From the NCBI RefSeq assembly GCF_020144925.1, contig NZ_NSLC01000001.1:124001-188000 (forward strand): a stretch of 64,000 bases of DNA, read 5' to 3'. This document shows, in pieces, positions 33,892 to 43,529 of this stretch (its first letter is position 1; the number at the start of each line of letters is the position of its first letter). The position numbers and the translations under genes are program-made. The DNA is from Afifella sp. IM 167. Lineage in GTDB: Bacteria; Pseudomonadota; Alphaproteobacteria; Rhizobiales; Afifellaceae. The notes under the pieces were generated by a model. It was not told where the DNA came from. It ran no database searches and saw only the letters and a program-made list of their open reading frames with translations.

Positions 33892-35145
33892 ATGAGTCTT
33901 TACGGCGTGCTGCGCACGGGCGTTTCCGGCATGAACGCACAGTCCAACCTTCTCGGCACCGTTGCCGACAACATCGCCAATTCCGGCACCACCGGCTACA
34001 AGCGGGCGAGCGTCGAGTTCTCCAGCCTGCTCCTGCAGAGCGGCCACGGCAACTATTCCTCCGGCGCCGTCGTCTCGGAAGTTCGCCACTCGATCAGCGA
34101 CCGCGGCCCGCTCGCCTACACCACCTCCGACACCGACCTTGCCATCCAGGGCGACGGCTTCTTCGTGGTCAACGACGCCACCGGCACCCCGTACCTGACG
34201 CGGGCCGGCTCCTTCACCCTCGACGGATCTTCCGGCAACCTCGTCAATTCGGCGGGCTACACGCTGATGGGCTACGACCTCTCGGGCGGCGCCGCGAGCG
34301 GCGTCCTCAACGGCTACGCCAACCTCGTGCCGATCAACATGTCGTCGATGACCATGCGCGCGGCGCCCTCCACCATCGGCGAGTTCATGGCCAACCTGCC
34401 CTATAAGGCGGCCCCGGTGACGGGCGACCTTCCCAGCGCCAATCTCGGCACCTCGACCTACTCCGAAAAGGCCTCCATCCTGGCCTATGACAACGTCGGC
34501 AACGAGGTGACGCTCGACATCTACATGACAAAGACCGCCACCTCCCCCGATACCTGGGAGTACTCGGTCTTCGACCAGTCGCAGGCGACCTCCGGCGGCT
34601 TTCCCTACGCCTCCGGCCCGCTAACGACCGCCAACTTCACCTTCGACGCGACCGGCAAGCTGAGCGGGGCGACATCCTTCAGCTTCACCGTGCCGAACGG
34701 TCAGACGCTGACCATGGACATCACCGGCACTACCCAGCTTGCCGAGAGCTACACGCCGGTCAACGTCGGGGTCGACGGCAATGCCCCGGCCTCGCTCGAC
34801 GGCATCACGATTTCCGACGACGGCGTCGTCTACGCCAATTATTCCAACGGCGCCGTGACCCCGACCTTCCGTCTGCCGCTCGCCGACGTGCCGAGCCCGG
34901 ACAAGCTGAAGGTCCTGCCCGGCAACGTCTTCGCCGTGACGCCGGATTCCGGTGACGTGCGCATCGGCTTCCCGAACGAGGCAGGCCTCGGCTCGATGGT
35001 GTCGGGCGCGCTCGAGCAGTCCAACGTCGACATGGCCTCCGAACTGACCGAGATGATCGTCGCCCAGCGCGACTACACCGCGAACTCCAAAGTCTTCCAG
35101 ACAGGCTCGGAGCTGCTGGAAGTCCTCATGAACCTCAAGCGCTGA
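33892..35145 (+). CDS. flgE: flagellar hook protein FlgE
   Basis: A 417-residue hook protein. N-terminus SLYGVLRTGVSGMNAQSNLLGTVADNIANSGTTGYKRASVEF; middle STYSEKASILAYDNVGNEVTLDIYMTKT, a FlgE hook-domain signature; C-terminus GALEQSNVDMASELTEMIVAQRDYTANSKVFQTGSELLEVLMNLKR. Length typical of rhizobial FlgE. Head of the flgE-flgK-flgL-flaF-flbT-flgD run. Confidence 0.95.
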   Translation: MSLYGVLRTGVSGMNAQSNLLGTVADNIANSGTTGYKRASVEFSSLLLQSGHGNYSSGAVVSEVRHSISDRGPLAYTTSDTDLAIQGDGFFVVNDATGTPYLTRAGSFTLDGSSGNLVNSAGYTLMGYDLSGGAASGVLNGYANLVPINMSSMTMRAAPSTIGEFMANLPYKAAPVTGDLPSANLGTSTYSEKASILAYDNVGNEVTLDIYMTKTATSPDTWEYSVFDQSQATSGGFPYASGPLTTANFTFDATGKLSGATSFSFTVPNGQTLTMDITGTTQLAESYTPVNVGVDGNAPASLDGITISDDGVVYANYSNGAVTPTFRLPLADVPSPDKLKVLPGNVFAVTPDSGDVRIGFPNEAGLGSMVSGALEQSNVDMASELTEMIVAQRDYTANSKVFQTGSELLEVLMNLKR

Positions 35146-35194
35146 TCCAGCTGAACTCTTCTGAAGGACCGGCGGCTACGCCGGAGGTGGGCAC

Positions 35195-36661
35195 ATGAGT
35201 CTGACGGCCGCGTTGAACACAGCGCGCTCCTCGCTTGCCGCGACGAGCGCGCAGATCTCGGTCTCCAGCCGCAACGTCTCCGGCGCGAGCGACCCCACCT
35301 ATTCGCGCAAGCTCGCGCCCACCATCACCAATCCGGACGGCTCGGCCCGGGTGGTGCAGGTCTCCCGCGCCACCGACAGCGCCCTTTACTTCACCATGCT
35401 CTCGGCGACCTCCAAGGCCGCCGGCCAGGAGGCGATCGCAAGCGGCCTGGAGCAGCTCTCCGCCACGATCGGCGACCCGCAGGCCGACCAGTCGCCGGCC
35501 GGCAGGCTGTCGGCGCTCACCACGGCGCTTCAGCAGTTTGCCAACGAGCCCGATTCCCAGGCGCTCGCCGAACGCGTGCTGATGCAGGCGGGCGAGCTCG
35601 CCAGCACGGTCAACAACGCGGCGCAGACGGTTCAGAAGGTGCGCCAGACCGCCGACGCGGACATCTCCGCCTCGGTGACCAACATCAACGAGCTGCTTTC
35701 CCGCTTCGAAAAGCTCAACAACCAGGTCGTCCAGGGCACTTTCGCCGGTCGAGACATCAGCGACGCGCTCGACCAGCGCGACGCCGTGCTGTCGTCGCTG
35801 TCGGAAGAGATGGGCGTCTCTGTCGTCTCGCGCGCCAACAACGACATGGTGATCTACACCGACAGCGGCGTGACGCTCTTCGAGACCCGCGCCCGCACGG
35901 TGACCTTCCAGCCCTCGAACGGCCTCACGCCGGGCGTGGCGGGCAATGCCGTCTATATCGACGGCGTGCAGGTGACCGGCGCCGGCGCCACGATGCCGCT
36001 GCGCGGCGGCGCGCTCCACGGCCTCTCGGAGCTGCGCGACACCGTCGCCGGCACCTACGAGGCGCAGCTGGACGAGCTTGCCCGCGGCCTCGTGGAAGCC
36101 TTCGCCGAGACGGATCAGATCGCCAGCGGCCAGCCCGACGCGGCCGGCCTGTTCACCTGGGATGGCGGCCCGGCGGTCCCCGCCAGCGGCACGCGCGCCG
36201 CCGGCATCGCCCTGACGCTGAAGGTCAACCCGTCCGCCGACCCGGTCGCCGGCGGCAACCTCGACACGCTGCGCGACGGCGGCATGAGCGGCGCCGCCTA
36301 TGTCTACAACACCAGCGGCGCGGCGGCGTTCGGAGACCGGCTCGACGCCCTTTCCGACGCGCTTTCGGCCGATCGCAGCTTCGACGGCGCGAGCCGCCTG
36401 CAGGCGACGCAGAACCTCCTCGACTTCTCCACCTCCTCCGCCGGCTGGCTGGAAGGCCAGCGCTCCAGCGTGTCGGCCGATCTGGACTATCAAAAGACGC
36501 TGGTCTCCCACGCTTCCGACGCCCTTTCCAACGCCACCGGCGTCAACCTCGACGACGAATACGCGCTGCAGCTCCAGCTGGAACGCAGCTACGCGGCCGC
36601 CTCCAAGCTCTTCGGCGTCGTCGCCGATCTCTTCGACACGCTGATGCAGAACGTGAGGTAG
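35195..36661 (+). CDS. flgK: hook-filament junction protein FlgK (HAP1)
   Basis: A 488-residue protein. N-terminal helix SLTAALNTARSSLAATSAQISVSSRNVSGASDPTYSRKLA, a middle region with ALDQRDAVLSSLSEEMGVSVV typical of FlgK, and a C-terminal helix VNLDDEYALQLQLERSYAAASKLFGVVADLFDTLMQNVR. GGAGG 7 nt before the ATG. It caps the hook as adaptor for the filament. Confidence 0.93.
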   Translation: MSLTAALNTARSSLAATSAQISVSSRNVSGASDPTYSRKLAPTITNPDGSARVVQVSRATDSALYFTMLSATSKAAGQEAIASGLEQLSATIGDPQADQSPAGRLSALTTALQQFANEPDSQALAERVLMQAGELASTVNNAAQTVQKVRQTADADISASVTNINELLSRFEKLNNQVVQGTFAGRDISDALDQRDAVLSSLSEEMGVSVVSRANNDMVIYTDSGVTLFETRARTVTFQPSNGLTPGVAGNAVYIDGVQVTGAGATMPLRGGALHGLSELRDTVAGTYEAQLDELARGLVEAFAETDQIASGQPDAAGLFTWDGGPAVPASGTRAAGIALTLKVNPSADPVAGGNLDTLRDGGMSGAAYVYNTSGAAAFGDRLDALSDALSADRSFDGASRLQATQNLLDFSTSSAGWLEGQRSSVSADLDYQKTLVSHASDALSNATGVNLDDEYALQLQLERSYAAASKLFGVVADLFDTLMQNVR

Positions 36662-36667
36662 TCACCC

Positions 36668-37717
36668 ATGAAGACGACCTTCGTATCCACCTATTCGCAG
36701 GCCAGCAATCTGCGGGCCGCCCTGCCGAAGATCCAGTCGGAGCTCGCCAAGGCGGCAACCGAGGTCTCCACGAGCCGCCATGCCGATATCGGCCTGACGC
36801 TCGGTCGCGAGACCTCGCGCACGCTCTCGCTCAGGCACGAATTCGCCGCCATCGAGGCCTATGTCGATTCCAACGCCATCACTGCGGGCCAGCTCCAGCG
36901 CACCCAGGTGGCGCTCCAGTCGCTCCTCGACGGCGCCAACAGCTATCTGCAGGACCTGGTCTCCTCGCCGGATCCTTCCGGTACGGTCACCCAGCTGACC
37001 GACAGCGCCCAGCACAATCTCGAGGTCTTCCAGCAGCTGGTGAATTCCTCCGGCGACGGCCAGCAGCTCTTCGGCGGCATCAACTCCGGCGTGCCCCCGC
37101 TCGCCGATTACGAGACGACGCAGAAGCTGGCGATCGACACGGCGTTCTCGACCTTCTTCGGCATCGCCATGCCCAATCCGCAGGACGACCCGGCCGTCGG
37201 CTCGATCACCGCCGCGGACATGAAGACCTTCCTGGAGGGCGACTACGCCGCCCTCTTCGAGGATCCGGCATGGACGACCAACTGGTCTTCCGCTTCCAGC
37301 ACCAACACGACCTCCAGCATCTCTCCCAGCGAGGAGGTCGAATCCTCGGTGAACGCCAACGAGCCAGCCTTGCGCAAGCTCGCCATGGCCTACTCGATGA
37401 TGGCGGATCTGGGAGGTGCGAACCTTTCCGACGAAGCTCTCGAGGTGGTGGCCCAGAAGTCCCGCGAGGCCGTGGGCGAAGCAATCTTCTACCTCGGAAA
37501 CATGCAGAGCCGTGTCGGCTTCGCCGAGGCGCGGATCGAATCCGCCACACAGAGGATCAAGCTTGAGAAGGACGTGATTCAGACGAACATCAATACGCTG
37601 GAAGGTGTCGATCCGATAGATGCGAAGGTTCGCTTCGATTCACTCACCACCCAGCTGGAAATGTCCTACGCGCTGACCTCAAAGATACTGAGCCTCAGCA
37701 TGATCAATTACGCATAG
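36668..37717 (+). CDS. flgL: hook-filament junction protein FlgL (HAP3)
   Basis: A 349-residue flagellin-like junction protein. N-terminal helix TTFVSTYSQASNLRAALPKIQSELAKAATEVSTSRHADIGLTLG and C-terminal helix ESATQRIKLEKDVIQTNINTLEGVDPIDAKVRFDSLTTQLEMSYALTSKILSLSMINY match FlgL. Immediately after flgK (6-nt gap) and before flaF. Confidence 0.92.
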   Translation: MKTTFVSTYSQASNLRAALPKIQSELAKAATEVSTSRHADIGLTLGRETSRTLSLRHEFAAIEAYVDSNAITAGQLQRTQVALQSLLDGANSYLQDLVSSPDPSGTVTQLTDSAQHNLEVFQQLVNSSGDGQQLFGGINSGVPPLADYETTQKLAIDTAFSTFFGIAMPNPQDDPAVGSITAADMKTFLEGDYAALFEDPAWTTNWSSASSTNTTSSISPSEEVESSVNANEPALRKLAMAYSMMADLGGANLSDEALEVVAQKSREAVGEAIFYLGNMQSRVGFAEARIESATQRIKLEKDVIQTNINTLEGVDPIDAKVRFDSLTTQLEMSYALTSKILSLSMINYA

Positions 37718-37734
37718 CGGTGGGTAGTGCGACG

Positions 37735-38082
37735 ATGTACACGTTTTCTTACGCGGAAATTCTGGACGAATCCGGCGACGAGAGCCGGGGACGGGAGCAG
37801 GTCGCGCTCGACGAGGCCCTGGAGCTTCTGACGGTCGCAGAAGCCCGCGGCCCGCGCTCGGTCGAGGCGCAGGACGCCATCCGCTACATCCAGAAGCTCT
37901 GGAACTTCCTCATCGCCGATCTCGCCAGCCCGCAGAACGCGCTGGCCGATCAGCTGCGTGCCGACCTCATCTCCATCGGCATCTGGGTCATCCGCGAGGC
38001 CGACCGCATCCTCAACGATCCGACCCGGACCTTCCAGGCGCTCATCGAGGTCAACAGGACGATCAGGGACGGATTGAAATGA
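37735..38082 (+). CDS. flaF: flagellar biosynthesis regulator FlaF
   Basis: A 115-residue alphaproteobacterial regulator. MYTFSYAEILDESGDESRGREQVALDEALELLTVAE and WNFLIADLASPQNALADQLRADLISIGIWVIREAD are diagnostic. FlaF promotes flagellin synthesis and secretion and acts opposite to FlbT. The ATG at 37735 is chosen because the family starts with MYxFSY; an in-frame GTG 15 nt earlier is not needed. Confidence 0.93.
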   Translation: MYTFSYAEILDESGDESRGREQVALDEALELLTVAEARGPRSVEAQDAIRYIQKLWNFLIADLASPQNALADQLRADLISIGIWVIREADRILNDPTRTFQALIEVNRTIRDGLK

Positions 38083-38495
38083 CCACCATGCAGATCTCTC
38101 TCCGGCCGGGCCAGAAGCTCTTCCTGAACGGCGCAGTCGTCCGCGTCGACCGCAAGGTGACGCTGGAGCTCATGAACGACGCGACCTTCCTCCTCGACAA
38201 CCATGTCATGCAGCCGAACGAGACCACGACGCCGCTGCGCCAGCTCTATTTCGTCGTGCAGACGATGCTGATCGATCCGGCGACGGCCGATGCGACGGGC
38301 AAGCTCTTCAAGGAGATGCATGCCGCGGTCAGCGACATTTTCCACAGCCGGCCGGTCCAGTCCGGCCTTGCCGAGGTCGGCGAGCTCGTTGAGCGCGGGC
38401 GCGTCTTCGACGCGCTCCGGGCGCTCCGCAACCTCTTCCCCGTCGAGGCGAGCGTGCTGGCCGCGCGCGCCGAGGCCAAGGCAGAGGCCGCCTAG
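38079..38495 (+). CDS. flbT: flagellin mRNA regulator FlbT
   Basis: A 138-residue protein: LRPGQKLFLNGAVVRVDRKVTLELMNDATFLLDNHVMQPNETTTPLRQLYFVVQTMLIDP is the FlbT signature. FlbT binds flagellin mRNA leaders and limits flagellin output until the hook is built. Translationally coupled to flaF (ATGA). The Ala/Glu tail (AARAEAKAEAA) is variable in the family. Confidence 0.94.
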   Translation: MTTMQISLRPGQKLFLNGAVVRVDRKVTLELMNDATFLLDNHVMQPNETTTPLRQLYFVVQTMLIDPATADATGKLFKEMHAAVSDIFHSRPVQSGLAEVGELVERGRVFDALRALRNLFPVEASVLAARAEAKAEAA

Positions 38496-38550
38496 CGGCC
38501 AAAAACGGCCGGAGGGTGGGCCTCCGGTCGCCAATAAAGGACGGCAGACG

Positions 38551-38952
38551 ATGACTTCGACCTCCGGCGTCTCGGGCGGCGCTTCCACGGCCGGCCAGTC
38601 CGCGACCAGCGGCACGACGGCGACGACCGACTACGACGCCTTCCTGAAGCTCCTGGTGACGCAGCTCAAGAACCAGGACCCGACGAAGCCGATGGATTCC
38701 ACCGAGTACATGGCCCAGCTCGCCACGTTCTCCCAGGTGGAGCAGTCGATCACGACCAACACCAAGCTCGACAGCCTTTTGACGAGCTCGGCCATCGAGC
38801 AGGCCAACCAGATGATCGGCCGCACGCTCACTTCCGCCGACGGCTCCGTCTCCGGCGAGGTGAAGTCCGTGCGCATCGTCTCCGGGGGCCTCGTCGCCAA
38901 TCTCGCCGACGGCTCGCAGCTCGAGGTCGGGGCCGGCACGGTCGTCAGCTGA
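38551..38952 (+). CDS. flgD: hook capping protein FlgD, short form
   Basis: A 133-residue protein holding the conserved FlgD N-terminal domain: DYDAFLKLLVTQLKNQDPTKPMDSTEYMAQLATFSQVEQSITTNTKLDSLL, then a short tail with IGRTLTSADGSVSGEVKSVRI. It lacks the C-terminal Ig-like/tudor part of enteric FlgD (about 230 residues), as usual in this order. AAGGA 9 nt before the ATG; larger in-frame extensions are out of register with the conserved start. Confidence 0.92.
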   Translation: MTSTSGVSGGASTAGQSATSGTTATTDYDAFLKLLVTQLKNQDPTKPMDSTEYMAQLATFSQVEQSITTNTKLDSLLTSSAIEQANQMIGRTLTSADGSVSGEVKSVRIVSGGLVANLADGSQLEVGAGTVVS

Positions 38953-38953
38953 G

Positions 38954-39220
38954 ATGAACGAGGCAGACGCGTTCGAGATCGTGCGCGGCGCCATCTGGAC
39001 GATCGTCGTCGCCGCCGGCCCGGCGGTCGGCGCGGCCATGCTGGTGGGCATCGCCATCGCGCTCTTCCAGGCACTGACGCAGGTGCAGGAGATGACGCTG
39101 ACCTTCATTCCGAAGATCCTCGTCATCCTGCTGATGACGGCGATCAGCGCACCCCTCATCGGCTCGCAGATCTACTCCTTCACCAGCGAGGTCTACGGGC
39201 ACATCGGAGACGGCTTCTAG
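38954..39220 (+). CDS. fliQ: flagellar export protein FliQ
   Basis: An 88-residue, two-TM export gate protein: ADAFEIVRGAIWTIVVAAGPAVGAAMLVGIAIALFQALTQVQEMTLTFIPKILVILLM is the FliQ signature. Length typical. Starts 1 nt after the flgD stop. Confidence 0.95.
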   Translation: MNEADAFEIVRGAIWTIVVAAGPAVGAAMLVGIAIALFQALTQVQEMTLTFIPKILVILLMTAISAPLIGSQIYSFTSEVYGHIGDGF

Positions 39221-39280
39221 GCCGTCGCGCATTTTCAGCGCCGTCCGCCGGGCGGCGCCATGGTGGGCAGAGGTAGGAAC

Positions 39281-41371
39281 ATGGCCGACACATTCGTCGT
39301 CGGAGCCGGCGCCGAGGAGCGCCGCTCCAGCCGGGATCTCGGCTTCGCAGCCCTGATCGTCGGCATCCTGACGGTCCTGTTCCTGCCGATTCCGACCTTC
39401 CTGATCGATTTCGGCCTGGCGCTTTCCATCGCCTTCTCGGTGCTCATCCTGATGGTCGCGCTGTGGATCCAGAAGCCTCTGGAATTCTCCGCCTTTCCGA
39501 CGGTGCTGCTCATCGCCACGATGCTGCGCCTGTCGCTCGGCATCGCCACAACGCGCCTCATCCTCGCCCAGGGCGACCAGGGCGTGATGGCCGCCGGCCA
39601 TATCATCAACGGCTTTTCCAAGTTCGTCATGGGCGGCGACTTCGTCATCGGCATCGTCGTCTTCCTCATCCTCGTCACGGTGAACTTCCTCGTCATCACC
39701 AAGGGTGCGACGCGCATCGCCGAGGTCGGCGCCCGCTTCACCCTCGACGCCATCCCCGGCAAGCAGATGGCGATCGATGCCGACCTGTCCGCCGGCCTCA
39801 TCGACGACAAGGAGGCACAGTTCCGCCGCCGCGAGCTGGAGGAGGAAAGCGCCTTCTTCGGCTCCATGGACGGCGCCTCGAAATTCGTGCGCGGCGAGGC
39901 GATCGCCAGCCTGATCATCATCGCCGTCAACATCTTCGGCGGCATCGTCATCGGCACGACGCGGCACGGCATGCCGCTCGGCGAGGCGGCCGACGTCTTC
40001 ACCCGCCTGTCCGTCGGCGACGGCCTCGTCTCCCAGATCCCCGCCCTCATCGTCTCGCTGGCCGCCGGCCTGCTCGTTTCCAAGGGCGGGACCAAGGGGC
40101 GCGCGGAGGTCGCGGTCTTCGGCCAGCTCGGCGCCTATCCGCGCGCGCTCATGGTCGCCGCCACGCTGATGATCGTCCTCGCCCTCGTGCCGGGCATGCC
40201 GCTCGTTCCCTTCGCCGCGCTCGGCGGCTTCCTCGCCTTCATCGGCTATTCGATCCCCCGCCAGCAGGCGGAACTGCGCAAGATCGAGGAAGAGAAGACC
40301 GCCAAGGCCAAGCGGGAGGCCGAATATGCGGCGCAGAACTCGGTCAAGGAATCGCTGAAGACCCACGAGATCGAGCTCGCCATCGGCAAGCAGCTTGCCG
40401 CCCAGATCCTGCGCGATCCGACCGAGATCGCCCACCGCGTCGCCCGCATGCGCCGCAAGTTCGCACAGCAGTACGGCTTCGTCGTTCCGGAGATCAAACT
40501 GACGGAGAGCCTCAACGCGCCCTCCAAGAGCTACGAGATCCGCATCCACGGCGCCGTCTTCGCGACCCAGGAAATGCGCATCGGAGAGATGCTGGTCGTC
40601 ACCGGCGACACGCACAAGCCGGACGTGCCGGGCGACGAGGTGCGCGAGCCGGCCTTCGGCATGAAGGCGATGTGGATTTCCGACGCCTTCATCGCCGAAG
40701 TGAAGCGCGAGGGCTTCACCCCGATCGACAACCTTTCGGTCGTCCTCACCCATGTGAGCGAGGTCATCCGCAACAACCTCGCCCAGCTTCTTTCCTACAA
40801 GGACGTGCGCTCGCTGATCGACCGGCTGGAGCCGGAGTACAAGCGCCTCATCGACGACATCTGCCCGAGCCAGATCACCTATTCCGGCCTCCAGGCGGTG
40901 CTGAAGCTGTTGCTTGCCGAGCGGGTCTCGATCCGCAACCTCAACCTCATCCTGGAGGCCGTGGCGGAGATCGTTCCCCATGCCCGCCGCGCCGAGCAGA
41001 TTGCCGAGCATGTGCGCATGCGCATGGCCCAGCAGCTCTGCGGCGACCTCGCAAGGGGCGGGGTGGTCAGCGTCCTGCGCCTCGGCAGCCGCTGGGACCT
41101 GGAATTCCACCAGGCGCTGAAGCGCGACGCCAAGGGCGAGGTGGTGGAGTTCGACATCGATCCGCGCCTCGTGGAGGAATTCGCCGGTCAGGCCGCCGAG
41201 GTCATCCGCCAGCGCATGGCCGAGACCGAAAGCCTCGTCCTCGTCACCGCCCCCGACGCGCGCATGTATGTGCGCATGATCGTGGAGCGGATGTTCCCCT
41301 CCCTGCCCGTCCTCTCGCATCTGGAGATCGCGCGCGGCATCGAGATCAAGTCGCTCGGATCGATATCGTGA
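39281..41371 (+). CDS. flhA: flagellar export gate protein FlhA
   Basis: A 696-residue protein. Eight TM segments in residues 20-330, with the FHIPEP region represented by [24 protein letters not shown] and [38 protein letters not shown]. The cytoplasmic domain (about 350-696) includes [30 protein letters not shown]. The ATG at 39281 (GAGG 7 nt upstream) matches family N-termini better than the ATG at 39260. Confidence 0.96.
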   Translation: MADTFVVGAGAEERRSSRDLGFAALIVGILTVLFLPIPTFLIDFGLALSIAFSVLILMVALWIQKPLEFSAFPTVLLIATMLRLSLGIATTRLILAQGDQGVMAAGHIINGFSKFVMGGDFVIGIVVFLILVTVNFLVITKGATRIAEVGARFTLDAIPGKQMAIDADLSAGLIDDKEAQFRRRELEEESAFFGSMDGASKFVRGEAIASLIIIAVNIFGGIVIGTTRHGMPLGEAADVFTRLSVGDGLVSQIPALIVSLAAGLLVSKGGTKGRAEVAVFGQLGAYPRALMVAATLMIVLALVPGMPLVPFAALGGFLAFIGYSIPRQQAELRKIEEEKTAKAKREAEYAAQNSVKESLKTHEIELAIGKQLAAQILRDPTEIAHRVARMRRKFAQQYGFVVPEIKLTESLNAPSKSYEIRIHGAVFATQEMRIGEMLVVTGDTHKPDVPGDEVREPAFGMKAMWISDAFIAEVKREGFTPIDNLSVVLTHVSEVIRNNLAQLLSYKDVRSLIDRLEPEYKRLIDDICPSQITYSGLQAVLKLLLAERVSIRNLNLILEAVAEIVPHARRAEQIAEHVRMRMAQQLCGDLARGGVVSVLRLGSRWDLEFHQALKRDAKGEVVEFDIDPRLVEEFAGQAAEVIRQRMAETESLVLVTAPDARMYVRMIVERMFPSLPVLSHLEIARGIEIKSLGSIS

Positions 41372-42126
41372 GCGGCATTGGCTCCGAAACCGTTCTCGGC
41401 GCCTTCCTGATCTTCTGCCGCATCGGCGCCTGCCTGATGCTGGTGCCGGGCTTTTCCTCCTCGCGCATCCCGATGCGCGTGCGCCTTTTCGTGGCGATGG
41501 CGGTGAGCCTTGCCCTCTCCCCGCTCCTCATCGAACAGGTCGGCCCGCTGGTCGCCGCCGGCACCGCGCCGAGCGCCCTACTGGGATCGATTGGCTCCGA
41601 ACTCCTGATCGGCTTCATGATCGGTCTGCTTGGCCGGCTCTTCTTCATGGCGCTGGAGTTCATCGCCGTCGCCGCCAGCCAGGCGATGGGGCTCGCCGTG
41701 ATGCCCGGCATCAGCGTCACCGACGACGAGCAGATGCCGCCGATCGCCTCACTCTTTTCGCTGACGGCCGTCACCATCATGTTCGTGACCAATCAGCACT
41801 GGCTGCTTCTGGGCGGCCTCGTCGATTCCTATACGACGCTGAAGCCCGCGCTCGGCTTCCAGGCCCAGGCCAGTCTCATCAGCGTCGTCGACCAGCTCTC
41901 GGCGGTGTTCTTCCTGGCGCTGAGGATCGGCAGCCCGTTTCTCATCTATTCGATCCTCGTCAACTTCGCGATCGGCCTCACCAACAAGCTGAGCCCGCAG
42001 ATCCCCGTCTACTTCATCGCCATGCCCTTCGTGACCGCGGGCGGCCTTCTCCTGCTGATGGTCACGGTCAACGAGTTCATGGCCAACTTCATCGACGCCT
42101 TCGGGCTCTGGCTGTCCAACGGCTAG
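41368..42126 (+). CDS. fliR: flagellar export protein FliR
   Basis: A 252-residue membrane protein starting at GTG overlapping the flhA stop (GTGA). Six TM segments; [43 protein letters not shown] and [30 protein letters not shown] are FliR signatures. The open frame extends far upstream inside flhA, but that part is only an alternate frame of flhA. Confidence 0.93.
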   Translation: MSGIGSETVLGAFLIFCRIGACLMLVPGFSSSRIPMRVRLFVAMAVSLALSPLLIEQVGPLVAAGTAPSALLGSIGSELLIGFMIGLLGRLFFMALEFIAVAASQAMGLAVMPGISVTDDEQMPPIASLFSLTAVTIMFVTNQHWLLLGGLVDSYTTLKPALGFQAQASLISVVDQLSAVFFLALRIGSPFLIYSILVNFAIGLTNKLSPQIPVYFIAMPFVTAGGLLLLMVTVNEFMANFIDAFGLWLSNG

Positions 42127-42142
42127 GACGAGGCTCGCCGCC

Positions 42143-42541
42143 ATGCAGAACCGCCGCAAGAAGATCGCCCGCATCCTGGAGGTCCGTCGCCAGATGCACC
42201 GGATCGAGGAATGGAAGCTGGCGCACATCGCGCGCCGCGGCGTCGCGCTCGGCGAAGAGCAGGTGGCGCTTGTGGAGGCCCTCAACCAGCCGGGGGACTT
42301 TCAGGCGCTCTTTGCCGATTCCCTCGCCCGCCGCCTCAACCGCCTCTCGCTGGAAGCGGCTCATGTGGCATCCGAGGAAGCCGCCCAGTCGCAGCGCCTG
42401 ATGGCCGAGGCCAGGTATCTAAAGACGGCCGAGCGCCTCTCCGAAAAGGTCGAGAAGCAAGCCCGCCGCGAGAGCGAGAAGCTGGAGTTCCGGGCGATCC
42501 TGGAAACGCTCAACTCGGCCGACGACGCAAGCTCCGCGTAA
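42143..42541 (+). CDS. coiled-coil protein, possible FliJ equivalent
   Basis: A 132-residue, highly charged, almost entirely helical protein (RRKKIARILEVRRQMHRIEEWKLAHIARRG... EEAAQSQRLMAEARYLKTAERLSEKVEKQARRESEKLEFRAILETL). No TM or signal peptide. Size and antiparallel coiled-coil character match FliJ, the stalk-like export chaperone that works with FliI, and no other fliJ is visible. In the fliR operon, 16 nt after fliR. Identity not proven by sequence. Confidence 0.6.
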   Translation: MQNRRKKIARILEVRRQMHRIEEWKLAHIARRGVALGEEQVALVEALNQPGDFQALFADSLARRLNRLSLEAAHVASEEAAQSQRLMAEARYLKTAERLSEKVEKQARRESEKLEFRAILETLNSADDASSA

Positions 42542-42545
42542 GCCG
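42529..42545 (+). promoter_or_regulatory. candidate FtcR box at end of the FliJ-like gene, for the rod-binding gene
   Basis: AAGCTC-CGCGT-AAGCCG, 48 nt before the rod-binding gene start. Confidence 0.5.
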
Positions 42546-42593
42546 GGCGCGGCATTCTTCGCGCCAAATCTCACGTCTCCCGCAAGGTGAAGC

Positions 42594-43145
42594 ATGGCGA
42601 TCAGCCCCCCATCGGACATTGTCCTGGACGTTGCGCGAGCGGCCGATCCGCTGCGCTACCAGGAAGCGACGCAGCGCCTGACGCAGATGCGCGCGGCCGC
42701 CGGCACCGGCTCCGCGGCGAGCGCGGCCGAAGCCTTCGACGCCCTGATGGACGAGACGTCCGGCGAGACGGAGGCGGCGGCCGCACCCCGGGCCCTCTCC
42801 CCTCTCCTCCAGCTTCCGACCAACCCGGCCTCGGCCCTGACGCGGCTCGCCAACTCGACCGCGCTCTCCTCCGCCACTTCCGGAATCGGCGGGGCCACCA
42901 CCGGTGCCGACACCGGCACCTATCGCAGCTTCGAGGCGATGGTGCTGACCAGCTTCGTCCAGACGATGCTGCCGCAGAGCTCCTCCGGCCTCTTCGGCTC
43001 CGGCTCGGCCGGCCAGATATGGCGTTCCATGCTTGCCGAGCAGATCGCCAAGCAGATGGCCGATTCCGGCGGCGTCGGCATTGCCGACCAGCTGCAGGCC
43101 GAAACCAGGACGGCTCCCGCCCAGAAATCCGCAGGACTGATCTAA
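42594..43145 (+). CDS. FlgJ-type rod-binding protein (no muramidase domain)
   Basis: A 183-residue protein. Low-complexity N-terminal half, then the rod-binding domain at about 115-170: YRSFEAMVLTSFVQTMLPQSSSGLFGSGSAGQIWRSMLAEQIAKQMADSGGVGIADQL, matching the N-terminal half of FlgJ (rod cap). No peptidoglycan-hydrolase domain follows. In Caulobacter a similar protein was named CheL. Together with the transglycosylase at 7586 it reconstitutes the two FlgJ functions. Confidence 0.82.
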   Translation: MAISPPSDIVLDVARAADPLRYQEATQRLTQMRAAAGTGSAASAAEAFDALMDETSGETEAAAAPRALSPLLQLPTNPASALTRLANSTALSSATSGIGGATTGADTGTYRSFEAMVLTSFVQTMLPQSSSGLFGSGSAGQIWRSMLAEQIAKQMADSGGVGIADQLQAETRTAPAQKSAGLI

Positions 43146-43154
43146 GGCATTGAC

Positions 43155-43529
43155 ATGAAAACCCTTTATTCGCTCCCCTCCGGCCCGGCCAATGCTCTGG
43201 CTGCGGCGCTTCACCGGCTTGAGGAGATCGTCGACGAAGAAAACACGGCCCTGACGGAGCGCCTCAAGGTCGACCTCGACGACATGAACCACCGCAAGAG
43301 CCGCGCCCTGCTGGAGCTGACGCGCACGGCGCGCGCCGTGCCGGTCGCCACCCTCGGCGCCGACGCCAAGGCGGCGATCCTGCGCCTGCGCGAGAAGCTG
43401 GCACGCAATTCAAGGCTGCTGGAGACCAACATCGCCGCCGTGCGCCGCGTCGCCGACCTCCTCTCCCATGCCCTGCACGAGGCCGATTCCGACGGCACCT
43501 ATTCGGCCCGGGGCGCGATGACGGCATGA
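43155..43529 (+). CDS. FlgN-like export chaperone (candidate)
   Basis: A 124-residue helical protein: LAAALHRLEEIVDEENTALTERLKVDLDDMNHRKSRALLELTR followed by LRLREKLARNSRLLETNIAAVRRVADLL. A glutamate-rich first helix with 'EENTAL' and a C-terminal amphipathic helix is the FlgN pattern, the chaperone of FlgK and FlgL. Position next to a rod-binding protein agrees. Sequence divergence is high, so the call is moderate. Confidence 0.6.
   Translation: MKTLYSLPSGPANALAAALHRLEEIVDEENTALTERLKVDLDDMNHRKSRALLELTRTARAVPVATLGADAKAAILRLREKLARNSRLLETNIAAVRRVADLLSHALHEADSDGTYSARGAMTA

Noticed and set aside
35135-36511. A 458-codon minus frame opposite flgK
   Set aside because: flgK is clearly coding on the plus strand; antisense product lacks motifs.
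38945-41320. A 791-codon open frame antisense to flhA
   Set aside because: FlhA is unmistakable on the plus strand; the antisense product is His/Asp/Arg-rich low complexity.
39463-41367. Long frame on the plus strand inside flhA leading into fliR
   Set aside because: Only the part after the GTG at 41368 encodes FliR; upstream is Arg/His/Pro-rich alternate-frame sequence.
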